Source: Aphrophora alni | Taxonomy: Eukaryota > Arthropoda > Insecta > Hemiptera > Aphrophoridae | DNA: 64,000 nt | Assembly (NCBI GenBank): GCA_963513935.1 | Contig: OY740768.1 | Location: 42,898,368 to 42,962,367 of the forward strand | Direction of reading: 5' to 3' | In this document: piece after piece, positions 11,366 to 25,400 of the stretch | Numbering within the stretch: position 1 is the first letter of the stretch | How the letters are laid out: each line of letters opens with the position of its first letter | Program-made: the position numbers and the translations under genes | The notes under the pieces: generated by a model | Database searches by the model: none | What the model was told of the DNA's origin: nothing | Seen by the model: only the letters and a program-made list of their open reading frames with translations

Positions 11366-14300
11366 CAATGAAATAGAAATCTTCTGGCTAAATATAAATA
11401 ACCAGACTTTTTACCCTAAAGAATATTGATCTTTTCTTAGATTATGAAAGTGTACTTTGATAAATGTAAATAAATAATAAATAAATATAAATAACACAAA
11501 TTTTGATCACAATCCAAACTTGTTACTTAAAAAAAAAATTAGAATTATATTGTGCCTCATATACAATATAGTAACTGATAAACAAAACATTTGTTGTTAA
11601 CACTCCAGTAGTAGCGTGGGACCCCAGACATTTTGTTTTTGTGTGTTTTCGTTTGGCGTCACTGCATGACTTGACACTCTCAGTTGCTTCCTCCACTATT
11701 TCTGAGTATGCTAGTGTCGCGTAAACTTCCTGTGTCTCCAACCAGTTGAGTTAGGAACGTTTGAACGGAAATCTGCACTGCTTGGGGGACTGAAGGACCC
11801 ACGCGGCTACTCGCGTTATTGATGTTTTCAACAAGTTTTTTTTTAGTTCTATATTTTAACCTGTGCAATGTCGGGTTGTGATCGGGAACGTTTACAAGTA
11901 TGTTCAGAACGCGATCAAGAACAATTACGCATTTGGTTGGATGAAACTAAAAGTGATAATGAGGAGATATTGGGACCTGGTGATCCTGACGAAGCAGAAG
12001 AGGACTTCGTCGATGTGAATGTTCCCAGGAGTGATGAGATGGATGATGGTGATAATTATAACGAGAATGATAATAACAACACAAATGAAACTGAAAAGGA
12101 CTATAATATTGAACAGGAAGTGCCAGTGCCGGAGCATTATAACCGAGCAGATAACCGTGAATTTTATATAGGTAAAGATAAGGAAACTAGGTGGTACCTA
12201 GAGCCACAAATGGCTTCAACACCCCGTACTCCTGCATATAATATAATTCCTAATATTCATAGGCCTGGACCCAAGGGTAGTGCAAGAGACTCTAAAACCC
12301 ATATTCAGTCACTTGAATGTATTTTTAACAATGAAATCATTGAAAAAATTGTTACATATACAAACATTTATATAGACAAAGTTAGAAACCAATTCGAAAG
12401 AGATCGGGATGCAAAGCCAACAGATTCATGTGAAATAAGAGCCATGTTTGGTATTTTGTATTTGGCTGGTGTTTTGAAATCAAGTAGAAAAAATATTCTT
12501 GACATGTTCGACATGCAATCAGGAACTGGTGTTGAGCTATCTATGTCACCATGAGTAAAAATCACTATTAATTGAGAGTATGTGGAACCAAGACACTATT
12601 AATTATTAATAATAATATTACCTTAATGAGGTCCGTCTTGTGATTTCTTGTCGTATCATTTATGACAATATGTTTTTCCATCATCTGGACTTCTAAGAGA
12701 TTGTCGTTCATTAACCCTTTGAGTGCCAGATTAATTTTAACATAGTCACGAATAATGCAACATGTATTTTGGCTAGGGTTGTGCTAAAAATACCAAGGTC
12801 TAAAGACTGTAAATGTAACGTTTTAGTAAAAAAATTCATAACTTCTCTTCTATATAAGATATTCTTATGATTGATGTCTGAAAATGTTGCTAATAAAATT
12901 GTCTATGATTCTACTAATGATTTATTATGGGTGGGGGGGGAGAGAAATTGTTAAAGCAAAAAATATTTTTCTTGAAAATTAAAAAAAATTACTTTTAATT
13001 TATAAGTTTAAACATTTTTAGCCAAAAACCTAGAAACAATTTACCTGTGGGAAACATTTAATTTCAAATTCCTATAATGTTTTGTACCGGTATGCATAAA
13101 AAAAAAATCACATCATTTCATAAGGAATTTAAAAAAATAAAAATATTTGTCGTAAAGAACCAAAAATTGCAAATTGTGACATAAACTAATAAATACAAAA
13201 AAGTTTACTTACCATAGGATCTCTATTTCATAGGTTTAAGTCAGTTTTTAGTTTATAAAAATACACTATTTACAAGTTTATATATACACACACATTTTTG
13301 TTTTTATAGAATGTAAAATTTAAAATTTTTTTTGCACTTGTGATTAGCAAACCAAACACCATGGCATCCTTCCTTGCACTGCATACATACGGTTCTGGAT
13401 CTTTTTCTTCCCTGTTTGTATGTGGTACCTTTTGCAGAACATTTATACTTAATTCATTTAAACTTTGCCACATTTCATTGTTGATTTGTTCATCACATTC
13501 ATCATCTGAATCTGAAGAGCTATCACTAAGAACATTTCTATTTATAGGTGAGGGTTTATGCCTGGTTGAAGTCCATGGAAGGTTATGCGATAAGGTTATG
13601 TAAGCAGGGTCTAGGTCTTGTTGTGTAAAAAAAGGCCTATTACGTTTGATGGAATCATTTTCTGGATAATAAGAAGGATCACTATCACTATCTTCACTAA
13701 ATAAATCAGATCGTTCGGAAGCAAGTGGAACATTATCGTCAGATAGATCAACTTCAAGCTGTCTGTCAATTTCACTTGAAGCTATGTTTTCTCTATCCAT
13801 TTTCACAAAGATTTTATATTGTTACATACACTTAAAACTAGAACACACTACACAATTTGTCAATAAGAACACTAAAAATAACTATTTAACACAGTAAATA
13901 AACAAAAAAGTACAATAACTAAACACACATGACATTAGAACTTGCGAAAAATGCAATAGGCCACTTGATTCAGTCGTTTCTTGTAGTCCACAAACTCTAA
14001 ATTAAATGCCATAACATAATATCACAATGTCTAAACAGCCAACTTCTGTTATAGACTCATTGGATATATTATCTAGTAAGCAGTAACATAAATATAATGC
14101 CTATTAACGTTATATAATGTGTTTTATAACGCGAAAACTCACAGCGACGAAATATCGTCGCCTGGCATTTTTCGCATGTTGTACAGGCGACGATATATCG
14201 TCGCTTGGCACTTTTCGCATGGTGTACACTCAAAGGGTTAAAATAAATTACACCTACACATAACACTGATACCAACATATGAAATTAATAATAAAAGCAC

Positions 14301-15335
14301 ATCTTAACGTGATCGATGGAGATACGGCTCTAAAACCTGTAGCCATAAATGTTACGACAAGAAGCAATAAGAAGGGCCTCAATAAGGTAATTTAAAAAAA
14401 TATATTAGAAGTTCAATTTAGTATAGTCGTTTTACAAATTGTGTACACATAAAATGTGTATTAAAATATTTTATGAAAAATTAAAATGATTAGGGTTCCT
14501 AGGGGGTTTAGTATAGTAACGATCATACTCAAAATTCCTTAATATACTATTAAAAAATATACTTTAATTTTATTACAGCCCCCCACACCAGAGTTCAAGT
14601 TTCTTGAAAACCATGACTCCATACCTAAGATTGAAATAGTCTATTTTTAATTAAACATCTGTAAACATGAATAATAAAATAACACTAACTCTACACCATA
14701 TGTTTAGTAGATGGAAAAAAATTGTTCATATCTTGGTGATAAAATTTTTAATAAGTATTTAAGTAGGCCTAAATGGTTAAATTTGTAACTTTTCTCCCTT
14801 GTGAATACTTTAAATATTATTAATTTAATATAGTTAATTACCTTAGAGGTTGTCCTCAGTCCGTATTATAGTTATGGCTACAGCGCTGTTTCGCCGAACA
14901 CTGTCGGCTTCGTCAGGCCCGCACTAACACATAAACACGTAACACAACACTAACACATATAAAATCACATTTGTGTTACATGTTTATGTGTTAGTGTGGC
15001 CCTGACGAAGCCGACAGTGTTCAGCGAAACAGCGCTGTAGCCATAACTATAATAAGAAATGAGGACAACCTCTAAGGTAATTAACTATATTATATATTAA
15101 ACAGTCCAAGGCAACACATTATACTTTATAAAATTATTATTTTATTGATATTTTAAATAATTTTATGGGGCGCCATTCTGTAAGTAAACACAGACACTTT
15201 TTTTAACAAAACCTGGGATCGTGGACTAGGAAAATATACTTTAATTATAAAGAAAACAACACGTTTATTTAAATACCCACATGAAATTCTTATAATCTAA
15301 AATGGTTTTCCAAGTTATGGAAGTACTTCCTTAAT

Positions 15336-15406
<71 letters not shown>

Positions 15407-16431
15407 TATAAATTGTTTATTTTTCTAACATTGCATAGCATATGAAATTCTTCCTGTAATATATACATGAAATTCTTATAAAATAGCATTTAATACATTT
15501 ATTGAGTTATAAAAAGGAGTTCACAATAGATGACTGTCTTTTTGGAATACAATTTTATTTCACAACTTTTTTTTGTCTTTCTTTAAATCAATTATGTGTA
15601 ATAATATTATGTGTTTTTTCCAAACACAAAAGCTTAATCATTAATTATTTATGACTCTCAACACCACTGAATATATTACAATGTTAAATACAACTTATGT
15701 GTCATATCAAGGACGCCAGCATTGAATTTACTGAAATTAAAATTTAAAAACTGTGTTTTATCTAATACTGCTAATTTTTCAGCATCGCTCTCAATGCAAA
15801 GCAAAGTGCCGATCAGGCAAATGAGAAGAAAACAACACGTTTATTAAAATACCCACATGAAATTCTTATAATCTAAAATGGTTTTCCAAGTTATGGAAGT
15901 ACTTCCTTAATAGATATATTTATAGATATAAATTGTTTATTTTTCTAACATTGCATAGCATATGCAATTCTTCCTGTAATATATACATGAAATTCTTATA
16001 AAATAGCATTTAATACATTTATTGAGTTATAAAAAGGAGTTCACAATAGATGACTGTCTTTTTGGAATACAATTTTATTTCACAACTTTTTTTTTGTCTT
16101 TCTTTAAATCAATTATGTGTAATAATATTATGTGTTTTTCCAAACACAAAAGCTTAATCATTAACTATTTATGACTCTCAACACCACTGAATATATTACA
16201 ATGTTAAATACAACTTATGCGTCATATCAAGGACGCCAGCATTGAATTTACTGAAATTAAAATTTAAAAACTGTGTTTTATCTAATACTGCTAATTTTTC
16301 AGCATCGCTCTCAATGCAAAGCAAAGTGCCGATCAGGCAAATGAGAAGAAAACAACACGTTTATTTAAATACCCACATGAAATTCTTATAATCTAAAATG
16401 GTTTTCCAAGTTATGGAAGTACTTCCTTAAT

Positions 16432-16498
<67 letters not shown>

Positions 16499-19400
16499 TA
16501 TAAATTGTTTATTTTTCTAACATTGCATAGCATATGAAATTCTTCCTGTAATATATACATGAAATTCTTATAAAATAGCATTTAATACATTTATTGAGTT
16601 ATAAAAAGGAGTTCACAATAGATGACTGTCTTTTTGGAATACAATTTTATTTCACAACTTTTTTTTGTCTTTCTTTAAATCAATTATGTGTTAATAATAT
16701 TATGTGTTTTTTCCAAACACAAAAGCTTAATCATTAATTATTTATGACTCTCAACACCCAAAAAATATTTTGGAATTAATTTTCACAAGTTATTGAATAT
16801 TAGTTTTCTAGTTAGTTTGTTGTGAAAAGATTAATTATATGCAATTTTTCAAATTAAGATGTCTCTAGCTACAATTAACTAAAAGTTGTATGTCCTGTGT
16901 TCTCAAACTGAATATATTACAATGTTAAATACAACTTATGCGTCATATCAAGGACGCCAGCATTGAATTTACTGAAATTAAAATTTAAAAACTGTGTTTT
17001 ATCTAATACTGCTAATTTTTCAGCATCGCTCTCAATGCAAAGCAAAGTGCCGATCAGGCAAATGAGAAGTTCGATCTGTCGACGGGGAGAGAGCCAAAAA
17101 TGACTTCTCTCGCCGATAGAAGAAGAGCAAGTCGTCTCCAAAAATTCAACTAAACCCCTCCAGTCTTAAAATATCGGTATTGGTTGTTTCTGTAATCCAA
17201 TTGGAATTGCTACTTACCGATACTCTTAGATCCGGCCAAAGTTGTCGCTGCACAATACACTACACTGATTTATCACATTTAGGGACATTATTCTTTTATG
17301 AATAATTTCAATTTTTTAATTTTTTATAAAACACATATAAAGGTAATATTGAACTATTATTATTATTATTATTATTATTCATTTGACTCACTCGTCATTC
17401 TGCAATATTAATCAATTTTTGAAACTTTTCCATCCGTCTATACCTCATTCTGATGCAAGTGTGACACCTGTATAACATAAGTAATTACATCATACATGCT
17501 ACACCTCACTCACCAAACAAGGTACCAACCTGTCATTAAACCCAAAAAATGTGGAAAGTAACAAATTTAATTTTATTCATTATAAATGTGTATTATTATT
17601 GTTCTCACCTAGGACTTGGACCGCCATCCATTACTTTACAAGTATATACACATTGTTTCTCTGGATCCTTGAGGCTACCATATACTCTTGTTGAACAATA
17701 TCCGACAGGGAAGATCAAATCATCCGTAAAATAGTCTGTTCTATCAGACACAACCTAAAACAAACAAAAAAATTAAATCTTATCTTTAAATGTTCATAAA
17801 AAAAATCATAATACATAATTAAATAATATAGGCAACACAAATTATAATACTGTCTTCATGGCCTGTAATATATAAATGCGGAGCTTCTACAATTAATAAA
17901 CATGCAAAATCATTGCACAAACTTCCTCACTCACTACCCCCAAAACCAAATAAAAATGAACCAAAATAATAACCAAAGATGTTATTTTAGAAAAAGAAAT
18001 TTATACATTTAAATAAGAACCTAAACTTGATTCACTTGTGACACAAACTCGTTCTTAATGTAAGTAGTACTGTACTTGATTAAAATTGAGATTTTATTTA
18101 TGGTGCTCAAGATTCATTTGTTTATTTGTCAATTAACTGGTCGGTCACATTGTTTCTCTCCCATCGAGCTATATTGTTGGAAATGTATAGAGTATTTCAT
18201 CCCAAACAGGTTTTAACCTCGGGATGAAGTGACCCTTTGCTATTTCTTGTAATACAGCAGGAAGTATTTTTTGTTATTATTATTAATATTATTGTTTATT
18301 ATGTTATTATGAATTTTATTTTATATGTATTACATTTTATAATGTGAACAGTTGTCTATTTTATTATTAAGCATATAAGATTGTCAAATTTTTCCTGTTA
18401 AAATTATGTATGAAAGAGGGTCAAATAAATAAATTTTCATTTTCATTCATAATTATTTTTGAACCGTAATAATTTTTTACATATGTTTTGGACACAGGTT
18501 TGGGTGATTATTCTTCACATTTCACTGAAAACGAACAATGTTGGTAAAGCCGATTTTGAAAAATACATTTTGTTACGTCCTTAGAGGCTAAACTTGAGAA
18601 AATTTTTATTAAAATCGTTGGTCAATTTTGAGAAAATCACAATTTTGTTTTTTCTTATGGAGCTAACTCCAAAATTTGAGTTATTTTAAAAAGTCCCAAG
18701 ATACATTTAAAATATGCCCACATACCAAAGTTGGTTAAAATTGGTCCATGCGTTTCGGCTATAGAATGCTGCACATATGACAGATGTCAGACGTCATTCC
18801 GAAAACCCCTTTTTTGGACTCAGGCGACCTTTAATCGGAAATATCCACAAAAACTCGACATTGATTTTTTTACCCATCACATAACTTTCTCTGAGAAAGT
18901 AAAAAAGAAATTTATGGGGTTTAAATAGTAAATGTTCGTAACCATTCATACTTTAACAGCATATGATGACCAAGAATTATGTTTCTATTAAATGGTACTA
19001 TACCAACCACTTAAGAACGGGATTTATTTTACTAGTAACACTCAGAGGTATGCGAGTACAGAAGGAAGTCTTAAAAGTAACCATAATTAAATTGTTAGAA
19101 GCGACTGTATTATCTATTAGAACTTTATCAGATCAGTCCATTTAGATCAAACTGAAAATCTTAGTGGTGCGAGAATTATTTTTTATTTTTTAAATTAAAT
19201 TATTTTTAATAAAAACTAATAATTGGGAAAAAAAACTGAGAATATAGGTTTTGAGATGAGAGTTGTATTCTAGAGACAAAAATGACAGCAAGTCAAAGAA
19301 TTATCATTTATTTATTTAATTAATCTAAAAAATAATGAATACAACTCATTATTATTAACCATTTACTAGGTTTACAAAATTCTGATAAATTGATTTTGTA

Positions 19401-22400
19401 TACCAATTCATTGGTTAATTAATGGTTAAGAAAATAGGTGTATTACTTTTTTAATTAGGAAGGAAGAAACTTTCAAGAGGTCTTTTCCTTCCTCTGTAAA
19501 TACTAAAAATTTAGAAGCTGTCAAATCAAGGCGTTGAGCCACTTTTTTTAGTATCTACTATCTCAAAAATAGTAACAGACCCGCCCAGTGAAGCAGAACA
19601 AAAACTCTTACCATAATCACTTTTTTTCGAATTTGGCGTTTGAACTTAAAGTATCTATATATTTTATTTGTCCAACGTTTCAAGGATGAAGATTCCTACA
19701 GTCAATAATTGGGCACGGTCAGTTACCAAAGCAAGCTCGGAATTTAAGTGGGACTGAAATACATGTCTTCGGCACCCCCTCAAACATAATAGTGAGTTCC
19801 GATATGGCGTTATGATTCCTCACCCTCAGGTTACTGCAATATTTCTGACTTGACTATTATTTTAACTTTCTAACTTTCGTAATTTTATATCTCAAGTCTT
19901 GGGTTCTTAGGAAAAATGTACTAAATACTTTTTAAAAACCAGAGTTTTGAGAGTTTGGTTATGAACCCCATACGATTTATTGCTAATATTTAAATCCTGA
20001 AAATACATACATAATCAACATTAAAAACGTGAAAATATATATTTAATCAATAATACATATGAAATAATGTTTATCATTTATTATTTTTAAATGTCTTCAT
20101 GAATTTTCTATTCTAAAGTTATGGAAGAAAAATCATAACAACCAGTAAACTTCACTACGACACTCTCTTAAAACAGTTACTATTTCATCTATTCTCTTAT
20201 AATAAAGTCTTCAAGTCCTATACTTTAAAATTTCTCTATTATAAATTCAGTCTGTTCTTCTTTAAAACAAAAAAAGCTCATATGTAAATAATTTAGTTTT
20301 ATTTCTCCATTTGCAATTTTTTACAACTCTACTTTATTCAAAATTTCTCATGTTAATAATTACTGTTCCTAGTTTTTCAATTACAAAATTTATGATCCTT
20401 TATTTTTTTCACTTAAACAGTTTATTATTAATACTCAACCTATCATTTATAAAATATTTATTATCTATATTGAGTCTTATACCAAGGATGCTACACAGTG
20501 GCTCTGTTTACAACCAAATACTGACTCGTTTTATTTTACTGATATGTAAAAAAGGTATTTTAAGTACTGGGAAGGAACAATTTCCACTATTTAAAAAAAT
20601 TAATATGAGTAATTTAATCAAAACAAGTAATTTTACGACAGTCATCAGCAAATCAGCATGGAAATTATCCAACCTCCCACTGGAGAAGTCTAAGACAGAT
20701 CTGAAATTATTTCGTCCATCTGATGCTGCCTAAATTCCCCACTCTTCCCACTATTTTTGATGGGCCCTTTTTAAAACCAATTCGGGATTTTACTTTTACT
20801 CGTTGTTAACCAGACTTGTCCTAACCCTAAGTATTTCACTATTCGATAATTATTCTTTCCTTAAATAAATACTCTTAATACATGTGATGATATAAAAAAA
20901 ATATAACTAATACAATATTCCTGGTTGTTGTTTTAATCTAAACACAGTTTATATTTTGTAATGACACGTATAGTCATTATTTTCAGATCTATAATACTCC
21001 ACATCATCCGTCCATCTGTCCAACTAAATTAATATGTAATTTCTGATTGTGTTCTTCATTCAATTGAAATTAACATTAATCTGCCAGAGAATGTGAAATA
21101 TTACATTACTCACTAGCCACACATGTACTCATAGAAAATTATTGACTCAGTCCGACCGCATCAGTTATGGCTTCGATCCCCATTATCCCAACATCCATTT
21201 ACTTGCCATGCACAACTAGGTGGCTGGTTCCTGAACTGGAAACTGTTAAGATCCTCAGCAGAAAGCATACATCAGGAACCACGCACTTGATTTTGCCAAG
21301 TCAATCAAAATATGAACCACTATTCATAAACGTAACAGATCTGAGAACAGCATTCTTTCTTTCTTTCTCATACCCATAAATGGTTATAACATCTGAAAAG
21401 ATCGAAAGAGTGGCATCACTTGGTTGCCAAGTGAAGAAACTCTACCAAAGAAAAAGATGTACAGCACAAATAAGAACCCTAAGAAAAGATGATGATGTAT
21501 GTAATTGTGTAATATAGGTGAACTGGATGTATGTGACTATATAGATGATAGTTTATGTGTTGTGAGTGTTTGACTGGGTACAGCGAGCCCAACCTCTTCT
21601 TAATAGGTGCAGCAAGATCAGTCAGAAGAGATAAGAAGTTGTCAATATACTATTAAGACTAAATCTTTATTCATTGTTTTGCCTTAGAACTACTTTAATT
21701 AATTAACATACCTTATTTGAAGTCGATAGTAGTTCCTTATATTATATTAATTGCTTATATTATATTAATTGCTACATGTTTCGCTGCCATAAGCAGCATC
21801 ATCAGGCCAGCTAATAACATAAACACATTGTTCACACACATATCACAAAAACATATAAATTCTTGGTCTAACACAAATCATCATGCAGAACCGGCACTCG
21901 TTAAAAGTTAAAAATTGTTTTAGTTCCTCACAGTATATTGGCCACATGTTCACTGAGTGAGTTAGAACAGGAGTTAGAGTGAGTTAGAATGGGAGTGTCC
22001 TAAAATCTGCCTTCTCAAGGATAGTCAATGTTTAAACACTTAAACTTAATCTCAAACAATCTTAAGTTCATTTGTTCACAAACCTCCAATATACCTAATT
22101 CTGTATGTATGTGCAATATGCATCTTCATAAAAATTTTAAAAAACTCTTACACTTTCTATACTGCTTCCTATCTCAAATTATAGGTTGATGTAGATATAA
22201 TTTATACAGATGTTCCCTATAATTATTACAATTTCTTTATGTCTTTAAATAATTCTATGTTTATTGTTCTAAATCAGTTTGACATATCTAATATTTAATC
22301 ATTCAACTAGAATGTAAAACACAATCTCTCCTAATCAGACCTTTAAATCTTCAATCCAAAGCAATGGGAGATTATTGAATTTAATAATTCTTGTTTTCTA

Positions 22401-25400
22401 AATACATGAATCTGCTCACCATCTCAATATAGTCTGTGAATCTTTATAAACTGCCAGCGAGTTCTTTTCGCAAGTATATTCCTGGGCCATGTATCTCTCT
22501 GGTGACCAGCAGCGTTTCTTCACCCTTGCCTACATCTCAGATCCAACTAACCTTCTGGGCCATGTCTCTCTGCTGACCAGAAGCATCTCCCCATCCCCGC
22601 ATAAGTCTCGGATCCCACTGACCCTCTTTCTAGGTCACTAGTAGTTTATATAGAGCTTCACTAACCATTTCATGTTAATAAGCTGCATGTTAGGCAGATG
22701 CATCACTTTTTTGAATTATTTCCCAACAATTACACCACAGGTCTGATTTTGAAGATTTAACTAGTGTTAACATTTGACTATTTGTTTTTATTAAAATATT
22801 TTTTAACCTTATAATAAATATTTTCTTATCCTAAATCTTAACAATACACACTAGTCATAATGATGACTCATTCAGCACCGGTAACATGTATAACTGTTCT
22901 TATCTACCACTAATTGTTTGTCTGGCCGATGATAAATTCACTGACTTTATTATAAGAATATCCTTATTATTACGTTGTAACGAATACACTATATGTGTAA
23001 GTTACTGCATTTTTTATTTAAAATTTTTAAGGTACAAAACTGTGTCTTTACAAAGCAATCTTGTCTTTAACTTTTAATATACAATGTCAGTAAAATCCAA
23101 ATTATCCAAGAATTGGAATGAGGTCTAATAAATTCTGATGTTTGTAAAAAACATGTACTTTCTCCACAGTTTCAACAGTATGGAAGAATTGCCAGAAACT
23201 TATGAGTGCTTTTGAAATAAATCATGAGCAGGTACAAAAAATCAGGTTATTTGAAAAATATGACTTAAATGAAAATGATACTCTTATATCATGGTTTTGA
23301 AAATTGTTGAGTACGTAGACAAAAAAAAAAATCCAAATGATATTTTTTGGATGCCATCAGATTTATGAACCTAGCTTGGAGTAATATAACACAAGCTACA
23401 ATTTGAAACTGTTTTAAAAAATCAGGCCTTATTTGATGCCATATTTTGACGAAAGATTATTAATATTGAAAAGCGTAAACAAACACAGATGTTACAGTTA
23501 TTTTAGTATTTAACTGAATATTATAATAGTTTATTTGACAATGTATAGTGATTATTATAATAATACATCTTAGTTTCCTTCTTTTATTAACCATGTAACA
23601 TAGTAAAATAATGGGGTTAAAACAAGCAACGTGATTGGCTATTCAGGAGTAGGTCAAGGATTCTGATTGGTCGTAGCGTATGCAATTGTGGTAAAATTAA
23701 GTAAGGAAAGCTGTAAATTATTAACAAAAAGCATCCAAGAAAACAATTTTGTATAATATTTAGTCTTAGTATGATTTTATAATAAATTAATGTTTTAATG
23801 AAAGACAATATAAAAGTGATTTTTAACAATGTATGATGAAATGATGTGTCAAGGACTTTTTTTGGAGGAAACGACACACAGAAAATCTCGTGGTTTCAGT
23901 CAGTCGCAATAAGGAGTTTGGAGCGTAAAGATGTGTTTGTCAGTCGTATTAAGGATGTTGGAGCGGAAAGATGTATTTGTTGAGTTGCACTAAGGAGCAT
24001 GAGGTGACAAAAATGTTTGTTAAGTTGGAATTAGGAGCTTGAACTGTAAAGGTAAAGAGTGTTTTCAAGTGATAAAATCTCATTACGATACAACTGAAAA
24101 GTTATAGTGGACAATTGACTCATGTAATTTACCAAGACATTAATATTTGATAATTAATGTTACAAGAATATAGAACGATTATTCTATACGTCTGTGTTAG
24201 AAAAAACTATATACCGCGTGGTGAAATGATTTCAGAAAGACTGAACGTGTTAGTAAGTTATGAACATTCTCAAACTATTCGAGAAAACGACTTTTGAACG
24301 ATGGAGGACCAATAAGGAGCCGTAGAACTTCAATTTGCTGGATGTCAGTTGTTTTTCGTGTGAAAACATTATATTTTTGTTTATAACGGCGTCTTGGTAT
24401 AGACGCTATACATTACTTATTACATTAAGAAATTTTTATTATTTTAAGTTGAATTTTTTACCATTTGAATTAAATTATTTCAAGATGAAATAATTAAAAA
24501 TGAAAACTTTAAATACTAAATTAACATCTTCTTCAGAGAGTTGTATTATTACTCAAATTTTCATGAATTAAATTCCTGTTGCAACATAAGTTAAAGAAAG
24601 CATTTAAAATAAAAAGTTGATTAATTTTGAAAATAATAAAAGGAAACATAAATTAATGATTTGTTTATTAAAGCTAAATGATAACTGTTAATTACAAAAA
24701 ATGATTTTTTTTTCTTTGTAAATGATTTGTAGGATGTTTTTTGAACAATTAATAAATGTTTATGTGAAATTTCAGCACAAAAAAGACTTCGAATTTTTAT
24801 TCAAATCACCTTAGCCAAGTACGTCTTAAAAAGAACTTAAGACCCTGAGACTTTAATATAAATTCAATTTTAACTTTACTAAATTGACGAAAACTCGTTT
24901 GGCGCCCTAATGACCGAGCAATGTTTAAAATTAATTATAAATAACTTTCAAAAACTTCATTTTTTCATTTTTATTAATAAAGTAATTAAATATATAAAAC
25001 CCGTAAGTTTTATATTTATTACAACCATTCTATAAATACTTAATCACTACTGATTTAAAATTATAAATACAGTACACAGATTAGACCATATCAACCTATT
25101 TTTAAAGTGAAACTATTTGAAGGGCCAGGGGTAAAAAAGGTCAGAGTCCGATTTTTGTCGATTTTTTGTTTTCACTGCCATTTTGTAGATTGAAATGAGT
25201 AGAATACAATCACGTTAACATTTAGCGGGAACAATGACGAGAGTCCGGTTAAATAATTGATCCAGGTAAGGGGGATGAAAGATTATAGTCTCACGTGTCT
25301 GAGGGAAGATAGCTCAGAGTCCAAAGATGAGTGGTGGGGGTAATGAGTTTTTCTGCAGTTGTTTACTTGTTGGCGAGTGGTGCAGGAGTTATAATTTGTG

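Larger units (their letters stand above)
12711..14241 (-). mobile_element. piggyBac-type element with TTAA target sites, 1.5 kb
   Basis: Terminal inverted repeats start CCCTTTGAGTG at 12715 and end CACTCAAAGGG at 14237, each flanked by TTAA. Both the ends and the target site are diagnostic of the piggyBac superfamily. The right subterminal region has a tandem repeat of about 43 bp with perfect or near-perfect 18-base palindromes (14144-14161 and 14187-14204). The only long frame is the minus-strand 13270-13806. At 1523 bp the element is too short for a transposase and must be an internal-deletion derivative. Confidence 0.85.
12618..14395. mobile_element. foldback/MITE-type element carrying a nested piggyBac element
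   Basis: About 50 bp at 12618-12672 (starting ATTACCTTAATGAGG) is the imperfect inverse of about 14340-14395 (ending CTCAATAAGGTAATTT). Shared inner blocks include TCTTGTCGTA and CATAAATG. The TTAA-flanked element 12715-14237 sits between the arms. The termini resemble those of the foldback at 14827-15091. Confidence 0.55.

Noticed and set aside
13340..13603. 87-codon plus-strand frame
   Set aside because: Mirror of the acidic minus-strand frame 13270-13806, which has the better sense in the element.
20311..20733. 140-codon plus-strand frame
   Set aside because: Low-complexity, hydrophobic composition that follows from T-rich sequence; no domain, no splice context.
23901..24060. regular repeats considered as a CRISPR array
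   Set aside because: No unique spacers between repeats, graded divergence, and a eukaryotic intronic location.
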